Assembly (NCBI GenBank): GCA_029582265.1
Contig: CM055828.1
Coordinates: 15,883,430 to 15,947,429 of the forward strand
Direction of reading: 5' to 3'
Length of the DNA: 64,000 nucleotides
Origin: Zoroaster sp. YZ-2022
Lineage: Eukaryota > Echinodermata > Asteroidea > Forcipulatida > Zoroasteridae
The notes beneath the pieces were generated by a model, which searched no databases, had not been told where the DNA came from, and was given only the letters and a program-made list of their open reading frames with translations. Shown here one piece after another: positions 57,726 to 64,000 of this stretch. A program made the translations under genes and the position numbers. The first letter of the stretch is position 1; each line of letters opens with the position of its first letter.

Positions 57726-58616
57726 ATGATCCTCTATGGGCCCAACCTGAAGAGTGATGTGGTGGACACTCAGGCTTGCATGACCATATCCCAGATGTTC
57801 CTCCACAATTCTAAGAAGAGATACAAAGAAGAGGCAAAAACCACTCGGCAATCTCTACGGCGAGAGCCTCCCCTTCCCATCTACATTGGACTGAACATTC
57901 ACACCTTGACAAGGAACAAAACCCTAATCGACCAACTAGCCAAACTTGGCATCTGTATCTCATACGACCGGGTCCTACAGCTTGAGAACCAATTGGCTAT
58001 CTCCATGTGTGAGAAATTCTATGCTGAAGGTATTGTGTGCCCCTCTAGTCTAAGAAAAGGTATCTTCACAGTTGGCGCCTTAGACAACATTGATTACAAT
58101 CCCTCCTCCACTTCAGCCAAGGGTTCATTCCATGGGAGCGGCATTAGCATCATTCAGTTCCCTACCCAAGATAATCCTGGTATATCGAGAGAGAAAGCCA
58201 CAATCACACCTAAAAATCAAAGGAAGAAGCCATATCGACGCGATGAGTTCAGCATAGTCCAGGCGGTACACATGAAGGCATCGGCTACGTGTGTGCCAGA
58301 GGTCGACATGGCATCGGTTCACGGAAAATTGAGTGAAGCGAAGATCAAGGAGGAAACCTGGATCAAACATGCTACAAAGCTTCTTGATGTGGATACCTTA
58401 GAAAAAGGCCAGGCTATATCTTGGGCTGCATATCATGCGTCTCTGCAATCTCCACCACTCGACCCGCCTGCGTTAACTGCCCTCCTACCACTCTTTTATG
58501 AGAAGGCTGACTCCCCTGCAATGATTAAGCATGCCCTGAATGTCTTGAAGTCTATCACTGAGTTCCTCCACCCCGGCCACCAGTCGTCAAGCGCTACCAA
58601 TGGTTCCATCCCCTGA
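57726..58616 (+). CDS. Transposon-borne ORF of an expanded, uncharacterised invertebrate family (truncated)
   Basis: A 296-residue frame with conserved blocks: 'YGPNLKSD' (about 4-11), 'IGLNIHTLTRNKTLIDQLAK' (53-72), 'LGICISYDRVLQLE' (73-86), 'EGIVCPSSLRKGIFTVGALD' (101-120), 'NIDYNPSSTSAKGSFHGSGI' (121-140). Proteins with this LG.SISYDRV...CP..LR...F...A.DNID.NP..T....SFHGT.I signature occur in many copies in marine invertebrate genomes (from memory), usually longer, with a central block after the 'LHPGHQ' region and a Cys-rich CXC tail. Here the frame stays open upstream of the ATG back to a TAA near 57637, so the N-terminus is cut or lies in another exon. The middle block is missing after residue 285, where the frame runs into TGA. 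The location between TIRs makes it a candidate transposase or accessory protein, but no catalytic triad was identified. Confidence 0.7.
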   Translation: MILYGPNLKSDVVDTQACMTISQMFLHNSKKRYKEEAKTTRQSLRREPPLPIYIGLNIHTLTRNKTLIDQLAKLGICISYDRVLQLENQLAISMCEKFYAEGIVCPSSLRKGIFTVGALDNIDYNPSSTSAKGSFHGSGISIIQFPTQDNPGISREKATITPKNQRKKPYRRDEFSIVQAVHMKASATCVPEVDMASVHGKLSEAKIKEETWIKHATKLLDVDTLEKGQAISWAAYHASLQSPPLDPPALTALLPLFYEKADSPAMIKHALNVLKSITEFLHPGHQSSSATNGSIP

Positions 58617-58620
58617 GGGA

Positions 58621-58790
58621 TGGGGGTGGACCATGAACGACAACCAGTGGTAGCCTGTTTGGATGACTATCCCCGAAGCAGCAAAAGCCTGCACCGAGCT
58701 CATCAAATGCGGCTGCAAATCTGAGCGTGGCTGTGTCAACCGTTGCAGGTGCTCAAGAGCTGGTCTATGCGCTATTCAACTTAATAAAAT
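58621..58790 (+). pseudogene. CXC (tesmin/TSO1-like) Cys-rich tail of the same family, broken
   Basis: In a different frame from the upstream ORF, the sequence reads 'GWTMNDNQW', a TAG stop at 58651-58653, then 'PVWMTIPEAAKACTELIK' and 'CGCKSERGCVNRCRCSRAGL'. The Cys series C.C...(x4)C...C.C matches the CXC-type zinc-binding tail found C-terminally in the same protein family. The in-frame stop, the frame change and the loss of the family's central block together indicate an internally deleted, non-functional copy. Confidence 0.65.
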
Positions 58791-59333
58791 AATCTCCTGT
58801 CATAACCTGTATCTGGTCAGAATCATTGTGTTTCATTGTAATAATGTGTTATTGTTTTGGTCGATAGTTATTGTTTATTATGTCATAGTGACATCATGGT
58901 ATCTTATAGATCAGTGCCACGGTAATTATACTGTTACCATATGAACACAAAAAGATTAGCATTTTGGCAAACCACGGCAATAAAATCTTTTTTTTCAAAT
59001 TTCGTGTTATTTTGTAGTATTGACGATGATGACGTCATAATTACATCAATATAGTCACCATAAAGAATATTTTTACAAACTAATACCACCCTCATTGAAT
59101 TCCTTTACCTCAGAAACATAATTTTGGGCATGTAGAAATCCCAAAATGGCATTTGCGATTGCTTTATTACATAAAAAGAGGTTATGACGTCATAATGACG
59201 TAATTCAAGGTCATCCCATTCTCAGATTTTTTGGAGCATGACTTTTTTGAAATCTATGGGTCAAACTGATACTTTGGTGAAAAAATGGTGCTTTTGTCCA
59301 CCGTGTAACGATCTTTTCCTTAATCCACCTCAC

Positions 59334-59609
59334 TATACTTTCTACCTCATTTTGGAACAATTCAGCTTTTTGTCTAACATATTCACATATTTCAATCAAT
59401 CCATTCTGTGAATTATGTTTACAGTTTTTTTATATTCTACTTCCATACCTTTACTTCATGTTGGCTTTATACTTTCTGGATTTACATTACCAAAGATCAC
59501 AAAGACTTCTTTTTTATGAGTGTGTTTTGATATATTTGACTATTCAAATAAAACAAACAAAAAGTACAGTATTTTGGTTCTGTCTCCTTAATTTGTTTAA
59601 CTAAAAAAT
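59334..59609. other. Short spacer between the TIR transposon and the Helitron-like array
   Basis: AT-rich, nothing recognised. Confidence 0.4.
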
Positions 59610-59880
59610 GTTTTTCATTTATCTAGGGATGTTTATAAAATAGGCCAAATGTCATCTACTGGTTAGTAGTGTTCATTAATGGATATTTACAAAATGCTCC
59701 TTTGGCCGATTACAACCTATCTTGGTCCAATACTTCATTAGCTCAAGCCAGTTTCGGGTGAGGTCGCCTATCGGTCAGCAATGGTCATTCTATTAAAAAG
59801 ATAAAACAAATGTCGTATTCACATTTTAAATTCAGTTTATAGGGCTGATATTCGTGCTTCGTGAAGCACATTAGCTCTAG
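59610..59880 (+). mobile_element. Helitron-like unit 0, 5'-truncated
   Basis: Contains the shared TATCGGTCAGCA and TTTACAAAATGCT boxes and the complete 3' end: GTGCTTCGTGAAGCAC hairpin, then ATTAGCTCTAG ending at 59880. A (TTTC)n run (59881-59902) follows. Confidence 0.65.
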
Positions 59881-59905
59881 TTCTTTCTTTCTTTCTTTCT
59901 TTATA

Positions 59906-60742
59906 TCAGCCCTGCGAAGCAGGCTGATATATTGTAATGCAAAAATTCTTTCTTTCTTCGGGCAAACGGTCACGTGACCAAAATAAAAATGCCATAACTC
60001 CTAAACTATTTGGCCGATTTTAAACAAACTTGGTCAAATTAAACCTTGATACCTGCCCTATCTAGAGATGGTCAGAAAATTTGGCCAGTGGTCATCTGGT
60101 GGTCAGTAGTGGTCATTTTATGAATATTTACAAAATGCTTCTTCTCCCACATTCTTTAGCCGATTGCAGCCTAACTTGGTCTAATGCTTCATTGAATCGA
60201 GCCCCATTTGGGGTGTACACAGATTTTGGCCAGTGGTCACCTATCGGTCAGCAGTGGTCATTTCATGAATATATACAAAATGCTTCCTCTCCCACATTCT
60301 TTAGCTGATTGCAGCCTAACTTGGTCCAGTGCTTCATTGACTCGAGCCCCATTTGGGGTGTTCACAGATTTCGGCCAGTGGTCACCTATCGGTCAACAGT
60401 GGTCATTTTATGAAAATTAAAAAAAAATGTCTTTTTCACATTTTAAATGTATTTCATCTATTTGGGGATTTTCATAAAGTTTGGCCAATGGTCATCTAGT
60501 GGTCAGTACTGGTCATTTAATTATAATCAATATTTACAAATAGCTTCTTCTACCACATTCTTTAGCCGATTGCAGCCTAACTTGGTCCAATGCTTCATTG
60601 GCTCGAATACACAGATTTTGGCCAGTGGTCACCTATTGGTTAGCAGTGGTCATTTTGTAAAAAAATATGAAAATTTCGTTTTTACATTTTAAATTTAGTT
60701 TATAGGGCTGATATTCGTGTTCGTGAAGCACATTAGCTCTAG
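59906..60742 (+). mobile_element. Helitron-like unit 1 (full length, 837 bp)
   Basis: Starts TCAGCCCTGCGAAGCAGGCT directly after A and ends GAAGCACATTAGCTCTAG directly before T, as expected for Helitron insertion between A and T with a TC start and a CTRR (CTAG) end preceded by a hairpin. The 5' end is itself a hairpin (ATCAGCC..GCAGGCTGAT). The interior has a (CTTT)n run, GGTCACGTGACCAAAATAAA, and three to four roughly 150-bp minisatellite units (GGCCAGTGGTCACCTATCGG, CAGCAGTGGTCATTT, CAAAATGCTTCTTCTCCCAC, TTTAGCCGATTGCAGCCTAA). No Rep/helicase is encoded. The superfamily call rests on termini only; a Helentron-type relative is also possible. Confidence 0.6.
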
Positions 60743-60747
60743 TTATA

Positions 60748-61691
60748 TCAGCCCTGCGAAGCAGGCTGATATATTGTAATGCTACAACTTCTTTCTTTCT
60801 TTCTTTCTTTCTTTCTTCGGGCAAACGGTCACGTGACCAAAATAAAAATGGGCATAACTCCTAAACTATTTGGCCGATTTTAAACAAACTTGGTCAAATT
60901 AAACCTTGACACCTGCCCTATATAAGGATGGTCATAAAATTTGGCCAATGGTCATCTGGTGGTCAGTAGTGGTCATTTCATGAATATTTACAAAATGCTT
61001 CTTCTCCCACATTTTGTGGCCTATTGCGGCCAAACTTGGACAGATGCACCATTACGCTGTGCTACATATGGGGTGTACACAGATTTCGGCCAGTGGTCAT
61101 CTATCGGTCAGCAGTGGTCATTTTATGAAAAAATACAAAAATGTCTTATTCACATTTTAAATGTATTTCATCTATCTGGGGATTTTCATAAAGTTTGGCC
61201 GATGGTCATCTAGTGGTCAGTTGTGGTCATTTAATTATAATCAATCTTTACAAATAGCTTCTTCTACCACATTCTTCAGCCGATTGCAGCCTAACTTGGT
61301 CCAATGCTTCATTGCTCGAATACAGATTTTGGCCAGTGGTCACCTATCGGTCAGCAGTGGTCATTTTATTTGTAAAAAAATTTCGTTTTCACATTTTCAA
61401 TGTATTTCATCTATCTGGGGATTTTCATAAAGTTTGGCCGATGGTCATCTAGTGGTCAGTAGTGGTCATTTAATCAATATTTACAAAATGCTTCTTCTCC
61501 CACATTCTTTAGCCGATTGCAACCTGACTAGCTCCAATGCTTCATTGGCTCGAATACACATATTTTGGCCAGTGGTCACCTATTGGTCAGCAGTGGTAAT
61601 TTTGTAAAAAATATTTTAAAATGTCGTTTTTACATTTTAAATTTAGTTTATAGGGCTGGTATTCGTGCTTCGTGAAGCACATTAGCTCTAG
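60748..61691 (+). mobile_element. Helitron-like unit 2 (full length, 944 bp)
   Basis: Same ends and order as unit 1, separated from it by only TTATA. One more internal minisatellite unit accounts for the extra length. Head-to-tail insertion of like elements is common for Helitrons. Confidence 0.6.
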
Positions 61692-61696
61692 TTATA

Positions 61697-62637
61697 TCAG
61701 CCCTGCGAAGCAGGCTGATATATTGTAATGCTACAACTTCTTATATCAGCCCTGCGAAGCAGGCTGATATATTGTAATGCTACAACTTCTTTCTTTATAT
61801 CAGCCCTGCGAAGCAGGCTGATATATTGTAATGCAAAAATTATTTCTTTCTTTCTTTCTTTCTTCGGTCAAACGGTCACGTGACTAAAATAAAAATGGCC
61901 ATAACTCTAAAACTATTCGGCCGATTTCAAACAAACTTTGTCAAATCATGGAGGAATAAATGCGCCATCGAGGCATGTTCATAAATTTCGGCCAACGGTC
62001 ACCCAGTGGTCAGTAGTGGTCATTTACTGAATATATACAAAATGCTTCTTCTCCCACATTTTGTTGCCTATTGCGGCCAAACTTGGACAGATGCACCCTG
62101 TGTTACATATGGGGTGTACACAGATTTCGGCCAGTCGTCACCTATCGGTCAGCAGTGGTCATTTCATGAATATTTACAAAATGCTTCTTCTCTCACATTC
62201 TTTAGCCGATTGCAGCCTAACTTGGTCTAATGCTTCATTGATTCGAGCCCCATTTGGGGTGTTCACAGATTTCGGCCAGTGGTCACCTATTGGTCAGCAG
62301 TGGTCATTTCATGAATATATACAAAATGCTTCTTCTCCCACATTCTTTAGCCGATTGCAGCCTAACTTGGTCTAATGCTTCATTGACTCGAGTCCCATTT
62401 GGGCAGTACACAGATTTCGGCCAGTGGTCACTTATCGGTCAGCAGTGGTCAGTTTATGAAAAAAAATTAAAAATGTCGTTTTCACATTTTCAATGTATTT
62501 CATCTATCTGGGCATTTTCATAAAGTTTGGCCGATGGTCATCTAGTGGTCAGTACTAAGTGGTCATTTAATCAATATTTACAAAATGCTTCTTCTCCCAC
62601 ATACTTTAACCGATTGCAGCCAGTAGTATGTCTAATG
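61697..62637 (+). mobile_element. Helitron-like unit 3 with triplicated 5' head, 3' end lost
   Basis: Three heads (TCAGCCCTGCGAAGCAGGCT) start at 61697, 61746 and 61800, about 50 bp apart, then one body follows. The body stops inside a minisatellite unit after GATTGCAGCC and GTCTAATGC (about 62637) without the terminal hairpin or CTAG. Different, AT-rich sequence begins at that point. Confidence 0.65.
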
Positions 62638-62647
62638 CCGTGTTTGG

Positions 62648-62795
62648 CATTTTCACACAAAAAATGATTTTAAAAATGAGTTAGCCTCACAAAAAAAAAA
62701 TGATTTTAAAAATGAGTTAGCCTCACAAAAAAAAAAATGATTTTAAAAATGAGTTAGCCTCACAAAAAAAAATGATTTTAAAAATGAGTTAGCCT
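62648..62795 (+). repeat. Four tandem units of ~37 bp at the edge of the virus-like segment
   Basis: Each unit is an A run, ATGATTTTAAAAATGAGTTA and GCCTCAC(A). Units differ mainly in A-run length (6 to 11). The array is bracketed by two copies of GTCTAATGCCG (62629 and 62824), the first followed by a small hairpin (ATGCCGTGTTTGGCAT). Confidence 0.92.
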
Positions 62796-62813
62796 CATCA
62801 AAAATCGATGAGG
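62793..62813. terminator. Hairpin CCTCATC / GATGAGG
   Basis: A perfect 7-bp stem with a 7-base A-rich loop at the end of the tandem repeat. It shares the TCGATGAGG half with the intergenic hairpin at 62984-63013. Its role as a transcript end signal is inferred. Confidence 0.45.
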
Positions 62814-62983
62814 TCAAAACCAGCGTCTAATGCCGCACCCTGTTCATCTCTTTAAAAAAGATATTTTAGGTCAAATCTCAGGGATAGGGGATATTTTCAG
62901 AATTAAAACAATATTGTTTTGTTTAAAAAGATATTTTAAAAACATCTCTAAAAAAAAAAAAAAAAAGATTTTTTGGTGGTGTT

Positions 62984-63013
62984 AAAGCCTCACCAAAAAA
63001 TCGATGAGGCTTT
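62984..63013. terminator. Hairpin AAAGCCTCA / TGAGGCTTT before the first small gene
   Basis: A perfect 9-bp stem with a 12-base loop (CCAAAAAATCGA). The right half (TCGATGAGGCTTTA.CGT) is repeated after the stop codon of the next gene at 63320-63335, but without the left half. Hairpins between genes mark transcript ends in some large DNA viruses; that use here is inference. Confidence 0.5.
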
Positions 63014-63100
63014 AGCGTAGTTTTTACAAAATTTAGTTTTTAAAAAGAGACTTAAAAAAGTGAGATAATGAAATAACTATTATCTAGTTGTATAATAAAG
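63001..63100 (+). promoter_or_regulatory. Repeated leader/promoter-like sequence, copy A
   Basis: TCGATGAGGCTTTAGCGTAG, then AAAAAGAGACTTAAAAAAGT and GAGATAATGAAATAACTATT, ATCTAGTT and an AT-rich spacer end directly at the ATG at 63101. The same order precedes the unrelated gene at 63409. A TCTA tetramer is exactly 18 bases before the ATG in both copies. No Shine-Dalgarno-like sequence is present. Confidence 0.7.
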
Positions 63101-63316
63101 ATGTATACAAAGAAACAACTCAAATGGGCATTGAAACAATTGAAAAAGTTTAATCGAGAAATATTTAGTAGTCACGTAAAATTACTATTGATTTATAAAG
63201 ATGATAAATATCACTACGTTTGGAGACTAGTTGAAAATAAAATATCTACAGAGAGACACATTTTAGCAAACGGTCACGTAACTCGTGCTTACACGGTCAT
63301 TACAGAGATTTGGTGA
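63101..63316 (+). CDS. Small basic hypothetical protein 1 of the virus-like segment (71 aa)
   Basis: Starts MYTKKQLKWALKQLKKFNRE, a Lys-rich amphipathic helix-like N-terminus, continues with 'VKLLLIYKDDKYHYVWRLVE' and ends 'YTVITEIW'. It is intronless, 216 bp, with strongly AT-rich codons and one TGA stop. The start is supported by the leader repeat that ends at this ATG. No family is recognised. The high Lys/Arg content would fit a nucleic-acid-binding or packaging role, but that is a guess. The next gene follows in the same direction after 92 bp made up almost entirely of the repeated leader. Confidence 0.65.
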   Translation: MYTKKQLKWALKQLKKFNREIFSSHVKLLLIYKDDKYHYVWRLVENKISTERHILANGHVTRAYTVITEIW

Positions 63317-63318
63317 GT

Positions 63319-63408
63319 AATCGATGAGGCTTTAACGTGGTTTTTTTTTAAAAAGAGACTTAAAAAAGTGAGATAATGAAATAACTATTATCTAGTTTAA
63401 TAGTAAAG
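63319..63408 (+). promoter_or_regulatory. Repeated leader/promoter-like sequence, copy B
   Basis: Begins three bases after the stop of the upstream gene with ATCGATGAGGCTTTAACGTG. After a T run it carries the same AAAAAGAGACTTAAAAAAGT, GAGATAATGAAATAACTATT and ATCTAGTTTAATAGTAAAG up to the ATG at 63409. Compared with copy A it lacks about ten bases in the T-rich part and differs in the last 12 bases, while the middle 45 bases are identical. Confidence 0.75.
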
Positions 63409-63684
63409 ATGGAGAGAACGATGATTTTGTGTGAATGGCTTTTAGTTGGTAAAAACTGCAAGTGTTGTAGAATGAGTATTCGCGATGATGTCTATTGCCC
63501 GATGCATCGATGGCGTATTCGGCTAGGAAAAAGTATTCCACTTCCTTGTTATAGATGTAAAAATGGCACAAAAGCAAAGGCGGGCTCGTGTACGAAATGC
63601 ACAAAGATATTAAACGTAGTGAGAGGAAAAACTAAACGATCGTACAATAGAGTGATGAAAGAATTGTTAGAAAAGAATTTATAA
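63409..63684 (+). CDS. Small Cys-rich, probably zinc-binding protein 2 of the virus-like segment (91 aa)
   Basis: Intronless, starting MERTMILCEWLLVGKNCKCC. Two zinc-knuckle-like pairs are visible: C17-x2-C20 with C30-x2-H33, and C47-x2-C50 with C61-x2-C64. The second half is Lys/Arg-rich ('KTKRSYNRVMKELLEKNL'). The Cys/His spacing suggests two small zinc sites and a basic tail, which would fit binding to nucleic acid or a viral structural or regulatory role; no exact family is recognised. The start is fixed by the leader repeat ending at this ATG. Downstream, 130 bp with hairpins (ACACGCT/AGCGTGT around 63746-63772) separate it from a convergent gene. Confidence 0.7.
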   Translation: MERTMILCEWLLVGKNCKCCRMSIRDDVYCPMHRWRIRLGKSIPLPCYRCKNGTKAKAGSCTKCTKILNVVRGKTKRSYNRVMKELLEKNL

Positions 63685-63813
63685 ATTATAATTACAGCGT
63701 TTGCGCCGCTGGGGCGTACGGAGGAGGTCTATCGAACGTTTTTACACGCTCCGCTACTCGCGAAGCGTGTTTTTGCTGACACGAAGCGTAATAGTTTTTA
63801 TTTATCGTCAAAG

Positions 63814-63999
63814 CTACTTTAAACTCAAAAGTTTTTCTATAAGAATTTTTTTTTCTGCATTTACAACATCAGAGTTTACTTCTTTTTTAACCTCTGGTTC
63901 ACTCTTTGCGACGGTGAAACGGATTTTTTCTTTCATTTTATAATATTTTTCTCGCTCTTCACGCACGAGCACAAATTCTTCTTGGTTGATGTAACCGTC
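63814..63999 (-). CDS. C-terminal part of a third gene of the virus-like segment (continues beyond window)
   Basis: Reading leftwards from the window edge, an open frame gives 'DGYINQEEFVLVREEREKYY', then 'KMKEKIRFTVAKSEPEVKKE' and ends 'KKILIEKLLSLK' before TAG at 63814-63816. It converges on the zinc-knuckle gene. The first residues fit positions 5-12 of an EF-hand calcium loop (D-G-Y-I-N-x-E-E), so an EF-hand is possible but only half is visible. The rest is charged and probably helical or coiled-coil. The N-terminus lies outside the window, so length and function are unknown. Confidence 0.55.
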   Translation of the reverse strand, partial: DGYINQEEFVLVREEREKYYKMKEKIRFTVAKSEPEVKKEVNSDVVNAEKKILIEKLLSLK

Positions 64000-64000
64000 T

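Larger units (their letters stand above)
57014..59333 (+). mobile_element. TIR DNA transposon carrying a truncated ORF and CXC remnant
   Basis: The left end GTGAGGTGGATTAAGGA is inverted at the right end (TCCTTAATCCACCTCAC, ending 59333). The match continues through CACGGTGGACAAAAGCACCA and, with indels, CATGCTCCAAAAAAT to about 150 bp (57014-57163 with 59185-59333). The left copy has about ten extra bases after the first 17. Enclosed are a 296-codon ORF (57726-58616) and a Cys-rich remnant (58621-58790). Sub-terminal regions are rich in GACGTCAT/ATGACGTAAT words. Target duplication cannot be judged because of the gap. The superfamily is not assigned. Confidence 0.85.

Noticed and set aside
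63701..63943. Plus-strand 80-codon ORF at the right end
   Set aside because: It starts in a hairpin-rich spacer, has no leader repeat, and overlaps the better-supported minus-strand frame at 63814-63999.

Overview
This window looks like a repeat-dense scaffold from a marine invertebrate, most likely a deuterostome and plausibly an echinoderm. That is inferred from the signal-peptide plus HYR exon gene, KMT5A-like SET exons on the minus strand, tRNA-derived SINEs, Penelope-like retroelements with a hammerhead ribozyme, hAT-type MITEs, and long AT-rich tandem arrays. Genes are sparse and have introns. Three runs of exactly 500 N (18445-18944, 39497-39996, 56514-57013) are placeholder gaps. Several coding-like segments need 1-bp corrections, which fits either real decay or residual long-read indels.

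Layout. 1-2050: a decayed Penelope-like element (reverse transcriptase then GIY-YIG) ending in an intact-looking hammerhead ribozyme and a (TA)n tract. 2667-3330: two tandem, frameshifted copies of a Cys-rich module. 4.2-12.9 kb: MITEs, a SINE with a hexanucleotide tail, a duplicated 0.3-kb segment, and four copies of a short repeat carrying hammerhead-like motifs. 12643-13887: exons of an unknown secreted protein. 13.95-15.2 kb: a LINE 3' fragment running into a GC-rich triplet tract. 15.56-25.3 kb: diverged tandem arrays and a roughly 190-bp satellite interrupted by a SINE. 26617-29745 (minus): a partial KMT5A-like gene. 30.6-39.3 kb: a 330-bp palindrome, three related 'GTCTCC' loci, a roughly 188/140-bp satellite, a tandem duplication and a foldback element with an 8-bp target duplication. 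45703-47864: the HYR gene. 48-52.4 kb: tRNA-like units, a second Penelope-like relic with an internal minisatellite, and a 1.2-kb microsatellite attached to a SINE. 57014-59333: a terminal-inverted-repeat transposon with a truncated ORF and a Cys-rich CXC remnant. 59.6-62.64 kb: head-to-tail Helitron-like units.

The most unusual part is 62637-64000. The Helitron-like array stops abruptly and the sequence becomes AT-rich, compact and intronless: short ORFs on both strands, near-identical ~90-100 bp leaders before two unrelated ORFs, hairpins between genes, and a small tandem repeat. It resembles a piece of a dsDNA virus or virus-like element (integrated, or joined by misassembly) and continues past the window. 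A second theme is that several microsatellites and tandem arrays start at fixed points inside retroelements or MITEs, so local satellites here seem to be seeded by mobile elements.
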